Source of the DNA: Adiantum capillus-veneris
Taxonomy: Eukaryota > Streptophyta > Polypodiopsida > Polypodiales > Pteridaceae
Direction: 5' to 3'
DNA length: 64,000 bases
Assembly: GCA_014529385.2 (NCBI GenBank)
Contig: CM043958.1
Coordinates: 84,209,025 to 84,273,024 of the forward strand
Shown here in pieces: positions 24,291-36,739 of the stretch (position 1 is the stretch's first letter; each line of letters opens with the position of its first letter). The position numbers and the translations under genes are program-made. The notes below the pieces were generated by a model. The model searched no databases. It had not been told where the DNA came from and was given only the letters and a program-made list of their open reading frames with translations.

Positions 24291-24639
24291 ACCTTCCTAG
24301 TATTAAAACACATGGGTTAATTAATCCTACTAAAAATAAAGATTACCTCCTCTAAACAAGAGGGGAGTGGGGTTGAAGTTCTTCTTGAAGAGATGTGAGG
24401 CTCAAGGATGAAGGAAAGGGATTTAGGATGAAGAGGAAGGAAAGAGGAGCTTCTTCACAAAACCCTCAATGGTTTGGCCTTCAAGAGAGGGAGAGAGCAA
24501 GAGCAAGGTTTAATGGAAACCTTGATTTACTTGAGCATAATCTTGAGCATGGCAAGTATGCAAGTAGGTTAGCAATAATGTGTATAAAATTACAAAGGAG
24601 AGGAGGTGCTTATATAGGAAATGGTAGGTATTCTCTTCT

Positions 24640-24790
24640 CAATTCCTATTGGATCCCAACTCTCTTCTCAATTCCTATTGGTTCCCAATTCTCTTCTCAA
24701 TTGCTATTGGACCCCAATTCTCTTCTCAATTGCTATTGGATCCCAATTCTCTTCTTAATTCCTATTGGATCCCAATTTTCTTCTTAATTC
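24640..24790. repeat. ~30-bp minisatellite next to the LTR TATA box
   Basis: About five units of CTCTTCTCAATTSCTATTGG plus ATCCCAATT-type endings. The sister LTR has about four units (31,220-31,350), so copy number differs between the LTRs. Confidence 0.9.
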
Positions 24791-25137
24791 TTATCTCTTA
24801 ACTTTATCTTTCAATCAAGTTAGTCCCTTTGTCTCCAAGTCCTCGATCTAGATAAGTTCCCACGTGGCTTTTGATGAAGAAGTATAAAAATAATCTTAAT
24901 CTTTTTGGAAAAATATAGGGATGACATAATTTCTTATCCGAAATATCCTTGTCTTTTCATTCTGGAGTAAAGTCTCGTTGTCCGGATGACTTCTTGTCGG
25001 TCTTGATTTTTCTAAATTATTTTCTAGGCTGAAAAAGTTTTGAATGGCTCTAGGGTTTAAGGAGGGACCTTACAAACTCCCCAACAAAAATAAAGAGCTG
25101 TCCTCAGCTCGGGACATGCTTTAGAGAGTAGACAGAC

Positions 25138-25449
25138 TCAATATTCAGTCAACTCATGATTGCAGATGGTCAGTAACTTTAGGATATTTAGATTAAAGAA
25201 CCATGAAGCTGGTATGGACCTTGAAGCTTGTTCTCGTATCTTTCTAAGGATTCCAAAAGGTCCACAATATCTGAATGCAAGCTTACAAAATTTCCCTAGA
25301 TTTAAGGAGCTGCATTTGGGTTTGACTCTGAGGAAAACTTGTTTGCCTTCGCTAAAGCTTCTAGAGGAGCGGTGAAGATCAGCGTAGCTCTTCTGCGTAT
25401 CACTAGCTCTCTTCAAGTTGGCTCTAATGACTAGAAGTTGATGATCCAT
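25138..25449 (-). pseudogene. Integrase C-terminal fragment
   Basis: The spacing of GKQVFLRVKPK, LGKF and RYCGPFGILRKI matches the GPY/F module of Ty3/gypsy integrase that precedes the chromodomain. The chromodomain itself is deleted here. The upstream catalytic fragment is at 25,501-25,737. Confidence 0.8.
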
Positions 25450-28419
25450 CTCTTCTAGGATAGACTTAGCGGCAGGAACATGAAGAGCTAGGTTGGATAA
25501 TCAAAGACATTCTTGACTATACAAGGCTTTAAAGGGTGACATTTCGAGGCTGCGATGGTGAGAAGAGTTATAAGCAAACTCAACTAGGGGAGTAAACTTG
25601 ATCCATTGTTGGAGCTGCTGGTTGCAGTATGATCGAAGCATGTCTTCAATGACTTGATTCACTCGCTCGATTTGACCATCAAGCTCCGGATGATATGCTG
25701 AGTTGAGATTCAGTTGGGTATCCAGAAATCGAAACATGGCTTGTCAAAACTTAGAAGTAAATTTGGGATCCTGATCACTGATGATTCTTGCAAGGATTCC
25801 ATGTAATCTTACTACCTCTTTGACAAATACTTGGGCTATGTCGATGGCGGTGGCTATTTACTTGACTGGAACTAGACGAGCCACCTTAGTGAGCTTTATC
25901 TACTATGACAAAAATAGAAGCATAGTTTCCAGTTGTCTTTGGAAGACTTGTAACAAAGTCCATACTTAGACATTCCCACTTCATCTGAGTAATATCTAGG
26001 GACTGAAGCTTTCTAGGTAGTAAAGAAGACCATCTACTAAGGTATAGTTAGTTAGGTGTTCCCTTGGGTTCTGAGCTTAAATCTCTTGCAGATAAGGTCT
26101 AAATAGGGGTCTACCTAAATTTCTTGTTAAACTTGCTCGGGTAAAGAAGAGCTAAGGAGTGAATTAGTCAAGGTTGATGAGGATAGGACTGCTGGTCAAG
26201 AGGTCTTTGAGTTTATTGAAGGCAGCAGCTCTCCCCAACAAAAAGAGAAAGAGCTGTCCTCAACTCGAATAAAATGCGTAATTGATGAGGCTTCTTGGAT
26301 ACGTCTTGCGACTTAACTTCTTCTTAACGCTTTAAACTTGACTTCTCTCTTACACTTCTTCATCCCAAAACATTTGCTAATATAATATTGGATTCATGGG
26401 AAATCTTTCTATCTTCTTGAATAAGTCATCGCGTTTGTGGCTCCTTTGATACGCTACTTCCTCTTTATAAGCTACTGGAAATCCCTTCTTTATCAACACT
26501 TGTTATCCTCTTATTTTTGCGATCTTCACTCTCTTGTAACTTAGTCATTTTCTTATTTGTTGGCGTCTTGGCAAGAAGATTTGGTTCTTCCTCTATGCAT
26601 CTCTCACTTGCAGAGTGCAAATGAGGCAGTTAAAAGATAGTTCTTAGAGCGATACAAAGATCTCCTCTTCCCTCAGCCAAATTCTTGTGTCGGCCAGACG
26701 ATATGGAAGACATGGTGACATTTCACAAGAGTGACTCTCTGGGGTAGAGACCATTTCCGCAACAATACTTGACTTGCTATGGTTACAGAGGCTCTGGAAC
26801 TTGGCCCTCGATACTACTGCTTCAAAAGGACACAAGGTCCTGGGTTCTCCGCAAGGTTGTTCTTGCTTGTGCACTTTATCCTCCATTCCAAGATTTGCCT
26901 CGATACCATCTCGAGTCTTCCTCTTAGAGGTCCTTTTCTTTTCTCAGCTCATACTTGAGAAATTGCTCAAGCTGTTTCTCGTAGAAGCATTCTAAAGGGT
27001 GAGCGTGCTAATATATGTGGTGCTTGTGATACTTGCTTATGTGACCATATATTAGAGGATCTTGATGAGCTATAAATTTTCTTGCCTCTCTTGTAATTAC
27101 TTCCTACCTCCCTTGTAATCCTTTTTGTCTTTAATTGAAGAAACAACCCTTTTTTGAAAAATTTGAGTATAGTCCGTACTTCCTTATCTTGAAATGTCAA
27201 TCTCTCCTCTTTAATTAAATTCTTAAGGACATATCTATTTAGTGCTTTCAGCAAAGGGTCTTCTGTCTATGATAGTCTTGAGTAAAGATTTCAACTTTGA
27301 GTTCTTGGCTAACTCATAAGTTTGTTTTCTTATTCTTCTTTGGAGTTTAAATGTCTGCAATATTTATGAGTTTATCTATTGCACTTTCTTATCTTGATTC
27401 CTTCTGAGTTTTTAAGCACGTCTCATTTACTGCCTTTTCTACTTGTCTTGAGATGCTATAAGTAGAAGTTTACTTCCAAAATCTGGAAATAAGATTCGAC
27501 CATACCATATCACTTTGGTCCCAATCCCAGCTTTCTCTCATCATTGCAATTCGTAAATTATTCAATAGTTGTACGCGTCCCCATAGGGTTAACCGTGTAA
27601 CTCCATTTGACCCACATGTTCTCCATTTCTTAGTAGAAATGGCACTTTCCTTAGGAGAGAAAAGTTCGATAAGGTGTCTCAACATGAATAGCGTATTCTC
27701 TGATTCGACTATCCCCATTCTTTCAGGACTATTCTATAAATTTCTTCTTCTTGAATATTCCCAGCCATCAGTAATTTCAAAAAGAGTCTTGCTATATATA
27801 CTTATAGCTTTATCTGTGGCTAATCACAAGAACTTCTTGGATTTATTCATTATCACTCAAAATTATCTTCCAGTCAATGTCCCAAAAATTAATTCTTCAT
27901 GTGGTAGATACTTTACCTAATTTTGCTCCTTATTACTACGCTTAAGGGAGAATGACAAGTAAAGCTCAATAAAAGTTTCAGCCATGCCACTTTCATGTGT
28001 ATTCCCACAATTGCATGCATCTTCATTCATCTATGCCACTTCCATGCGTCTTTGCACAAGTGCATTCCCTATTCTTTCACAAATTTCTATATCGTTCATT
28101 TCCAATTCTTACTCACACTTCCCACTTGCTTAAATCCCAGGGACAAGTATAGGTTTCTGGAAATAAGCGCTCCCTAAAATGTTCCAGCATAGCAAACCTT
28201 CGCTCTAACGTAGCAATTTCCATCCTCTTATAAATAATCCGCTGAATTTCTTCTGGCAGATCCCAAGCCATCTTAAAAGTTTTTGAATAATTATTGGAAA
28301 CATCAAAACTTCACTTTCGTAATATAATTGAAATTTGAGTGCTAGAATGAGTTGTTTTTCTCTCATGCATTCATCTTAAATCCAAAACTCTAAATTCCAA
28401 GGTCCAAGATTCAAAATCA

Positions 28420-28432
28420 GGCTCTGATACCA
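28420..28432 (-). other. Primer-binding site, initiator tRNA-Met type (second copy)
   Basis: GGCTCTGATACCA on the plus strand, two bases before the LTR edge TGTGAGGGCC at 28,435. Confidence 0.85.
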
Positions 28433-28434
28433 CT

Positions 28435-31400
28435 TGTGAGGGCCATACCCATACTTGACCCTACTCACCTCCCTTAGTCCTCCAGACCATTCCAAGGAAT
28501 GACGTATATCTATCTGCAGGTATCCCTCCCACTTGGGACCCACACTCCGACAGGACTCCGGTCTATCTCGAATGACAACCCAAGGGGGTACATCCCTTCA
28601 TTCAACGATTCTATCCGCTTCTCATAATCAATCTGTTCTTGATAACTTTTCGCACCCAAAATCGTGGTCCTTAGTCTTGATTCTCTTTATCTTTAACTTG
28701 AGGATCTGCTCTTGCTTTCTTATTCTCCCTTGGTTTATGGCAACAACCCCTTTTTCCTGACAAGCAGGCACGGCAGTTATCACTTTCTCGTAAGAAGAGA
28801 GATCTTGCAATCCTACCTCGTCTTGCTCGTCCCCGATTACCTATTTTTAGCACATGTAGTCCTAGTGTTTAACAAAAAATCTTTAAATCAACATCCGGCC
28901 ATCTGACCCTCGGGATTCGCCCACCCACCGAACCATTTCATAAAAATCCCTTCCCGAGGTAGTACTTAACTACTACAAAATCAAGAAGACAGCAGTCTAT
29001 CAGACATCATCAGACAACAAGCAACATGCAATCTTTTGCATACCCTCGTTTAGGAAAATTCATCTGATTGTTCCCACCAGTTCTTTATTTAGAAACTTTT
29101 AAATTTAGTTTCTTTCCTTTATCTGCTATAATTAGCTTGTAACTAGTTTCCTAACTAATCATGCAACACATTTAGTTTCAACCAATTCATCTTGCCTCCC
29201 CATTCAGGACCAAGATAATCGATTACAAGCCATCAAAATGGCAACACCTTCACAATATTTCCCAAAATTCAGTGTTTGGGAAAGGGTCATCAAGTAATTT
29301 AATCATTCCTTCCTAAGCATTTTATTTCGAGAGGTATAGTACCGTCTGTGACAGATGCACATGATAGCCCCTATATTCGTAGCCTTTCCAGTTTCTTTTT
29401 AAGCAACCAAATCGAAAAAAATTCCTTAATTAGGTTCACATCATTTTCCCTAAGTATGACCTTCTCATCCAACTATTGGTATCAGGCCATACCCGGATTA
29501 TGGCCGATTTCCAATAAGAACCCGCAGGTACTTCACCCGGTCGGGCAAAAATAAAACAAACCCATTCATCCCTTATCCCTCAGGCATGAATGACCTAGGT
29601 ATAACAACTTGCCGGTTATGCTGTCCTAGCCGAAAAGGGCCAATCTCCGTCAAGTTCCCTAAGAGAATCCTCTCAATGGGCCGTTCTTTCAATCAAATTC
29701 ACCCCAAGAAGATCCATCTTGATTTTCGATCATTTCCAGACAATCTTCAAAACTCCTAGTTAAATCTATGTTTTGCAATGGGCTATCCCTATCACCTCTC
29801 GAGATTCTTTTTTAACTCCTAGTTGGTAATTTTTAGGCTCATTCATTTATTGACCTTAATTCTTACTTTCATTAATTATCTACCAGCCAAGTTTATTTAG
29901 AAAATACAAGCGAGTTTTTACCATAGGCATTTGATGGTTAATGTCTCTTTGGAAATGCCAACTTTTTAAGTTCAATTCCCGTTTTGTACGATTCCGAGGT
30001 TTTTGCAATCCTTTGCTATCCATGGGGCATCTCCATGGAAGCTTATAGAGTTTTCGCTTCAAATAACATGGAGATCAATTCCGCAAAGTTATCCCCTATC
30101 TCCCCCATCCCGTATTTGCAAACAAACTTGAAATTGACGACTTTAGAAATACTCTTCAATACCAAAAATTGAACTGCTTCTATCGGTTTTAGACAAATAC
30201 TCTTTTCTTATCATGCCTAGCTTTCCATTTTAGGAATCTAGAAGGTCGTCCTATGATTTATGAGTCTTCGAGCTTTCCATTAAAGTTTGCTTTGGGGAGA
30301 AAAAATGGGAATCTAGAGCTTTCCATTAACGCTTAAACCTAAAATACAAGGTAGTCACTAAAGCTTACACCTAACTGCAAAGTTACCACTAATGCTTAGC
30401 TTAAGAGTGAAAATCTACCTTCGAAGCTTAACTTAATGATGCATAGATACTTTTAGCACTTAACCCTAATTGCGAGGTTTCCATTAACGCTTAAACCTAA
30501 AATACAAGGTAGTCACGAAAGCTTACACCTAAGTGCAAAGTTATCATTGAAGCTTAGCTTACGAGTGCAAATCTACCTTTGAAGCTTAACTTTATGATGC
30601 ATAGATACTCTTATCACTTAACCCTAATTGCGAGGTTTCCATTAAAGCTTAAACCTAAAAACACAAGGTAGTCACTAAAGCTTACACCTAAGTGCAAAGT
30701 TACCATTAAAGCTTAACTTACGAGTGAAAATATACCTTTGAAGCTTAACTTTATGATGCATAGATACTCTTATTACTTAACCCTAATTGCCAGGTTTCCA
30801 TTAAAGCTTAAACCAAAAAATACAAGGTAGTCAGTAAAGCTTACACCTAAGCGCAAAGTTACCAGTAAAGCTTAAACCTAAAATGATGCACGTAAACCTT
30901 CCTAGTATTAAAACACAAGGATTAAAATGAAGATTACCTCCTCTAAACAAGAGGGGAGTGGGGTTGAAGTCCTTCTTGGAGATGTGAGGCTCAAGGATGA
31001 AGGAAAGGGATTTAGGATGAAGAGGAAGGAAAGAGGAGCTTCTTCACAAAACCCTCAAGGGTTTGGCCTTTGAGGGAGGGAGAGAGCAAGAGAAAGGTTT
31101 AATGGAAACCTGGACTTACCTGAGCATAATCTTGAGCATGGAAAGTATGCAAGTAGCTTAGCAATAATATGTATAAAATTACAAAGGAGAGGGGGTGGTT
31201 ATATAGGAAATGGTGGGTATTCTCTTCTCAATTCCTATTGGACCCCAATTCTCTTCTCAATTGCTATTGGACCCTAATTCTCTTCTCAATTGCTATTGGA
31301 CCCCTATTCTCTTCTCAATTGCTATTGAACCCCAATTCTCTTCTTAATGCTTATCTCTTAACTTTATCTTTTGATCAAGTTAGTCCGTTTTTCTCTCAGT

Positions 31401-31635
31401 TCCCGATCTAGATCAGTTCCCATGCGGCTTTTGATGAAGAAGTATAAAAATAATCTTAATCTTTTTGGAAAAATATAGGGATGATGTAATTTCTTATCCG
31501 AAATATCCTTGTTTTTACATTTTGGAGTAAAGTCTGGTTGTTTGCATCACTTCTTTGTCGGTCTTGCTTTTTCTAAATTATTTTCTAGGTTGAAAAAGTT
31601 CTGAATGGCTCTAGGGTTTAGGGAGGGACCTTACA
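28435..31635 (-). mobile_element. Outer LTR of the chromodomain gypsy chain (about 3,201 bp)
   Basis: TGTGAGGGCC to GGACCTTACA gives clean TG...CA ends, homologous along its whole length to 21,840-25,074 with scattered substitutions and different minisatellite copy number. In minus-strand sense this is the 5' LTR of the last unit. The TATA box lies about 31,198-31,206. Confidence 0.85.
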
Positions 31636-31766
31636 GTCTCCCTCTATTTGTGTATAGCTTGGATTATGTGTTTGTGCGAGTAGTTAGGTATGCAAATTTG
31701 CTCATTTATGGATTGTAGCATGTTATTTTTGTATTTTGCAAGGCAACCACGCCTCCGTTAGCAACA
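31636..31766 (+). mobile_element. Inferred 3' portion of the 5' LTR of gypsy element C
   Basis: It ends GTTAGCAACA one base before the primer site at 31,768, so the right boundary is secure. The left part is interrupted by the minus-strand LTR ending at 31,635. The missing portion is probably 18,141-18,411. Confidence 0.55.
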
Positions 31767-31767
31767 G

Positions 31768-31779
31768 TGGTATTAGAGC
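31768..31779 (+). other. Primer-binding site of gypsy element C (tRNA-Met type)
   Basis: TGGTATTAGAGC differs by one base from the plant standard TGGTATCAGAGC. The C-to-T change matches the decay pattern in the coding region of this element. It fixes element C as plus-strand with its LTR to the left. Confidence 0.8.
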
Positions 31780-32367
31780 TTGCAAAACGCTCTTGAAAAT
31801 GCTAAAAACATGCTCACAATGAGCGTGGTGATGAATCAAATTTCCCATCTAAGTTTGCTTACTTTACTTAGTTTATTAGCATGATGCTTAACATGACTAT
31901 TTTCTTTTTAAAGATGCATAGAATGGTTATGAGATTTATTTAAAATAAGATTAGCTTGATTAGGAGTTTAATTAATACAAATTAGCATGGAGCAAAGAAT
32001 AAGAGAAGCCTTATCATCAATTGAACTGTTAAGCTGAGAGAATTTTGGATGTTTTACCTTAATGGAATTTGGAATATCGACTTTTGTACTTTTGGGATTC
32101 CAATGGGTGTTCTTGGGAAAGGGCGTTGCCCATTAGTATTCTCGAATTATGTAACTGTCGATCAGTGTCTTCTTGGGAATGTGAAGGCAAAAGTTATGGC
32201 AGAATTAGTCTGTTTTTAGTTTCTGTGTTCTGTTCCAGTTCCAACTCCATTCTGATTCATGTATTTGTCTATTCTGAATATTTGTGCCTATAACACTTGG
32301 CGATCATGGTGTAGGTGTGATGTAGCATGGGCGGATTCAAGTTTCTCTTGTAGGAGCGAGTGCTGAA

Positions 32368-34235
32368 GTGGTGAGAGGTTTAGTTGAATGGAGGGAGGAT
32401 GTTCAGAATAGTGCGAGTTGGTATGGGTGGTTGACTGCACTCTGGAGGAAGCAGAAGAGGATACATTCCCGTATTGAACAAGGTCAGTTGCTAGGCAATT
32501 ACAACAGTTTTATGGGCGAGATGGTCAGAGTTCGAAATTGCAGGGAAGTTTGGATTATAGTGGGATGCACCGAGTTTCTATAAAGGAGGATTTAGACGAT
32601 ACTATGGAAGATTTGGATGGCGCAAAGGATTATTTGAGGGATAGGTGGGAAGAAGAAGTAGAGAATGAAGAACATGATATATTTCCACGGCTGTTGGCGG
32701 TTGCAGTTTTTCAGCATGCATTAGTGGCGAGAAGGAGATTGATTTTTGATCCGTTGGGAAGTACCAGTGCAGGAAATCTTGTACAACGAGGTGGACTTAT
32801 AGATATGGAGGCGGCTAGGCAGGATATGCGCATCAAATTTCTGACCTTTTCAGGAAAGTCGAAGGAAGACCCCGATTGCCACATATCTCAATACGAGACA
32901 AGATGGCAGGCTAGAGGATTTGCCGGATTGTACGATGCTTAGGCTAAGATGCACCAGTTTGAGGCTACATTGGATGTGAATGCTATGCAATGGTTTAGTA
33001 ATTTTTCAACAGGTCATTTTGCTAATTATGATGGTTTGAAAGCAGCATTTTTGAATAGGTTCAGAAGGGAAAAGACTCCACATGATGTGTTGACCAAGCT
33101 TAGGAAAGTGAAACAAAGGAAAATGTTTGTTGAGGATTATGCACAAAAGTTTAACCAATATGTGAGAAGGTTGACTGCTCAAGAAAGGCCAACTGATGAA
33201 ATGCTTACTGGATATTTTTTGAATGGATTAAGGAAGGAATTGAAGAATGCTGTTGCTAGAGTTGATGTTGCGGGTGGATTACAAGCATTAGTGGAAACAA
33301 CTCAAAGAGCAGAGAAAAGGTTTTGGGTCTCTCATGGGAAAGCAGCCAAGAGTTCATCTAAAGAAAAGAAGCAAAGCAGGTCGAAGAAAAAGAAGAGGTC
33401 AGATGATTCGGATTTGAACATCGATTCGGATTCAAAAACTGATACTAATTCAAATACGGAAATGGATTCTGATAGTGAAGAGGATTCCAGGGATGATTCG
33501 GATTCAGAAGGAGATGAGGATAAGAAGAAGAAAAGCAAGAAGAAGTTGAAGAAAAAGTCTAAGGATAAAGGGAAAGATGATAGAGTGGAAAAATTGGTGG
33601 AGAAGAAATTGAAGAAGTTGGGAGTGCAGAAAGTTGTGGAATCAAAATCCCCTCATTGTGAAATTTGTGTTAAGAATGGGCATTGGACAAAGGAATGTTG
33701 GTTTAATCCGAATTTCAGGAGTGTTGTACCAGAAAGGGTTCAGCAGAAGGTACAGCAACAAGGACCTCAAACTCATGGGGTGTTTCCAGAGACAGTAGGA
33801 AGGAAGAGAATGTTTAACAATCAAGGTTGTCAAAGGCAACAACCGTATTCTGGGTGGAGACCATAGTTTAATCAAGGGGGACCATCATTCAGAGGAAATT
33901 TGAATTCTGGAGGAGGATCAAGATATGGAGGATGGTAGAATTCAAGATCCCCATGGGGGGGAAATTGGGATCAGCAGCAACGTTGACAGAATTGGCAGCC
34001 ACAACCACAAGGATGGAATCAGCCGGTTTGGAATTATCAAGGGGGGAATCAGCAACAGCCAAGGGGACAAGTGCTGTAGCTGCCAGCACCACCAGCACAG
34101 TCAGCCCAAGCAAACAAAGAACCGGGAAGTAGTTTGATAGTAGTAGAATCATTTCAGGATCAAGGGGTGAATGAAGTGGCTATGGATTGTTAGCCGGAAT
34201 GTGATTGTTCTAAATGTTTGCAAGAGGAAGTAGAT
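32368..34235 (+). pseudogene. gag: Gag of Ty3/gypsy element C (decayed)
   Basis: A retrotransposon Gag domain lies at about 32,950-33,330 (AMQWFSNFSTGHFANY, then FLNRFRR, VEDYAQKFNQYVRRL). An acidic/Lys-rich linker follows with runs of DSDS, then a CCHC knuckle CEICVKNGHWTKEC near 33,655, then a Gln/Gly/Trp-rich tail. In-frame stops are TAG at 32,940, 33,864, 33,936, 34,077 and 34,191 and TGA at 33,984; a shift occurs near 32,530. The frame stays open in phase up to GAT at 34,233, where the giant DNA transposon begins, and resumes at GAT 58,232. It packages element RNA in living relatives; this copy is dead. Confidence 0.85.
34233..34235 (+). other. Left target-site duplication (GAT)
   Basis: GAT before the left terminal repeat equals GAT at 58,232-58,234 after the right one. 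Both are in the gag-pol codon phase, so one GAT codon was duplicated by the insertion. Confidence 0.85.
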
Positions 34236-34257
34236 GGGTGAAAGCATGTATAGGTGG
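34236..34257 (+). repeat. Left terminal inverted repeat (22 bp)
   Basis: Perfect inverted match to 58,210-58,231; similarity stops abruptly after the final GGTGG. Confidence 0.95.
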
Positions 34258-34622
34258 ACCGCTTTTGCCACTATATAGTATATGGTTTTTGGGGTTGAGA
34301 AAATGGGTGGTTTAGGCGTTTGAAACAGTGGGATTAAATTCAAAATTTATGGAAAAAAAGGGTTAAAATTTGACGTGTACTAAGTGAAAGTGCTTACTCA
34401 TTAATGATCAACTCAAGGTACGTTCAAGCACTTAATGCAAATATTCTCTCGAGTCTCGTCCCTCCCACTCTGTCTCGCTCGTTCCTCCCCCCTCTCTCTG
34501 TCTCGCCAGCGCCATTCAGGTTTCTCTTTCCTCCCTCCTTTGCGTTTCTCTGCTAGCCGAAGCAACAAGCAACAACATCACAACAACAGCAAGCAAATTT
34601 AGGAGGAGTACTTTTTGCTGGG

Positions 34623-34664
34623 ATGGTCATCAACTTCAGTAAAAATCCCCTGCAGCAGCAACAG
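34623..34664 (+). CDS. Candidate first coding exon of a cargo gene
   Basis: An ATG after a pyrimidine-rich leader (CTCTCGAGTCTCG... from 34,446) opens 14 codons ending in four Gln codons, then a strong donor CAG|GTATGT at 34,665. A following acceptor TTTTTTCAAG at 35,181 opens a Lys-rich exon (35,182 onward). The intron holds a SINE. The partner exons are uncertain; this could be the 5' exon of the H3-Ulp1 gene or an independent short gene. Confidence 0.35.
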
Positions 34665-34830
34665 GTATGTCATCATGTAGCTTGAAGCATTCTATCTCGA
34701 ATGTTGGTTGAATTTGAATGTGGATGGTTTTTCTAGGTAGCATTTCCAGGTAGCATTGATCCATGTTTTAACATGCTTCATGCAGATGTAGAAGCGCTGT
34801 ATGATTGTCTCTGAATGTGTGGCAAGATAA

Positions 34831-34921
34831 CCAAAGGGGGCTTGGCCTAGTGATTAAGTGAATGGGTGGGTGCGTAAGGACCCAGGTTCAAACCCTGGCG
34901 ATATGGTCTGCCCTCTGTTGG
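34831..34921 (+). mobile_element. SINE with tRNA-like head and 12-bp target-site duplication
   Basis: A 91-bp insert contains an A-box-like GGCCTAGTGATTAAGTG (34,844-34,860) and a B box GGTTCAAACCC (34,885-34,895), the internal RNA polymerase III promoter, and ends in a short T-rich tail. It is flanked by perfect direct repeats GTGGCAAGATAA (34,819-34,830 and 34,922-34,933). No anticodon arm or acceptor pairing makes it a tRNA gene. Layout resembles Au-type plant SINEs (from memory). Confidence 0.85.
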
Positions 34922-35181
34922 GTGGCAAGATAATCATGGATTGTAACTATTAATGATGCATGTGTAAGTTTAGAATTTATTTCTGGAATGTATATGCATT
35001 GTGCACATCTAATTGATCACCCTTGTGAATGCTTTATAAGAATGCATCATGCAGCTTGAAGCATGAATGCAGATTTTATCAACTATATGTGCATGCTTAT
35101 ACGAATGCATCATGCAGGTTCAAGCATGAATGCATTTAACTATTTATCTTGTATCTATGTGGCATTTGTGATTTTTTCAAG

Positions 35182-36600
35182 ATGAAGAACCAGGCTACAA
35201 AAGGACCTTCAGACTCTGACAAGGGTACACCTAGGAAGAGGAATCCCAAAATCCGAGCAAACCTGACCGAGCAAACCATAAGCCGAGCAAAACCTATGAA
35301 TTTTTTAACACCCTTTGCAACATAGTCATAGCGCACTCATAGGTTTTTTGTTAGTTTTTGGAAACACATCCATCATGTAGTTTTTTGCCAAAAACAAAAA
35401 GACTAAGATTAAATGTTTGGTTACACAGTAAGATTGAATACTACAGCCTTTTTGCAAACACATTTTACGTATGCTAATAGCAACAATGGAGAAACACCAA
35501 ATAATGAGCAGTTTCTTCTAGCACGAAGCAAAAAACAAATTGACGAATCTCAAATATCGAGCAAGATTTTTCGAGAAATCCCTAAAATGAGAAAGACTGG
35601 CCAAGGCACACTATACAAAACAAAAACCAAAGAGGATTTTTTAGGTGACTTCAAGCACAACAAAGAAAAACTAAAACAAGATTACACCTAATTTTAATGG
35701 TAAAATGACCCAAATTTTGACAAAAAAAACCCTTGAACAAGGGTTTGGTAGAATGTTTCTTTTGATGGGTTAGAACAATTGGAACCCATACAATGGCATG
35801 TTGATGTTCCTCTTCTTGGAACTAGTTGCCCTCATATATTGGAAGCTCATTTCTACCACCATTGATCCTTGTTGGGAATAGTGGCACCATGATTCCAATG
35901 GATATAGATCTCCTATTCCTACCTCCCTACATGTAGGACCACAGGACTCACACTAAAAGAGTAAGGTGGTTGCAACTCGAGCAAATCTCATGAATAAGGA
36001 GAGTCTGGCAGCTTGAGCTTCTCTCCACTTCTTCTTCTTCTTCTTCTTCTCCTCTCTCTTGCTCTACCTCAAGTTATTGTGGGTTGATGTACGATAATAT
36101 ACTATGCATTTTAAGTTACTCTAGAGAAAATGGTGGAGACTTGAAAATACTTACATTATTGAAATGAGGCTATTCTTTTGAGAAAATCCACATCATGGTA
36201 TATATTAAAGTTTGGATCACACCATCATAGGTAGCCTTGTATCAAGTGGAGGGGAGTTAGTGGTGTTGCCAAAGGTGGTGGCGCAAATGTGTCAAGGGAG
36301 GTGGTAATGGTGGGGGATTATACAAAATGCTTTGATAGAAGAGTATGCAAGGTTGATAAAGCTATGAACAATTTTATTATGAAAACTTTGTCCACATGCT
36401 AGTTCTCTTTCACCTACCCATATCGATAGAAACCTAGGTTTAGTGTAATTCCACCTACAAATTTTGAGAGTTTATCTTCAAAATTCAAAGTAGAAGGTGA
36501 ATAGACCTACAAACAAAATTTAGTGTAAAAAACTTCTCTTACATTTTCCATGTCTATATGAACATAGCTCAAAGCTCCTAGACTGCTCGGGGTTCCTACT
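35182..36600. other. Non-coding or weakly coding stretch before the H3-Ulp1 gene
   Basis: The start (35,182-35,325) is a Lys-rich candidate exon with three CCGAGCAAA motifs and similarity to 47,012-47,060. A 92-codon Lys/Asn-rich frame at 35,413-35,691 is unrecognised. A (TCT)n tract lies at about 36,024-36,048. Nothing else identifiable. Confidence 0.35.
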
Positions 36601-36739
36601 TTGCTGAGTTTCAAAGCAATGTGTTCCACTATGTCCACATATGTGATCATGTTTACGATGTGTACCGCAATGTGTGCCATTATTTTCACCATGCGGACAA
36701 TATGTGTCTCAAGATGTTTAAGAGGTTATCACCGCTTGG

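Larger units (their letters stand above)
21840..25074 (-). mobile_element. Full LTR of the chromodomain gypsy chain (about 3,235 bp)
   Basis: The left edge follows the tRNA-Met primer site (TTTGAGGGCC, against TGTGAGGGCC in the sister LTR); the right edge is GGGACCTTACA. A minus-strand TATA box (TATATAAG, about 24,609-24,616) is present. Two internal minisatellites lie in it: ~150-bp units with AAGCTTAMACCTA phrases (about 23,690-24,290) and ~30-bp CTCTTCTCAATTCCTATTGG units (24,640-24,790). LTRs over 3 kb are, from memory, typical of the Tekay/Del lineage. Confidence 0.85.
25075..28434 (-). mobile_element. Internal region 2 of the chromodomain gypsy chain
   Basis: Most blocks match internal region 1 in the same order and strand, but it lacks the ~1-kb chromodomain part and has about 0.8 kb (26,040-26,830) absent from region 1. 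It includes integrase C-terminal sequence (25,138-25,449: GKQVFLRVKPK ... LGKFCKL ... YCGPFGILRKI) and the SAYHPELDGQIERVNQVIED segment (25,501-25,737). The catalytic-core frame is broken. The primer site is at 28,420-28,432. Confidence 0.8.

Noticed and set aside
28533-28906. Short frames conserved between the two long LTRs (e.g. 21,936-22,163 and 28,533-28,760)
   Set aside because: They are conserved only because the LTRs are copies; substitutions are not concentrated at third positions and no domain is present.
34831-34921. A tRNA gene
   Set aside because: Box A- and B-like motifs are present, but the body is flanked by a 12-bp direct repeat and lacks a foldable anticodon and acceptor stem, so it is a SINE.
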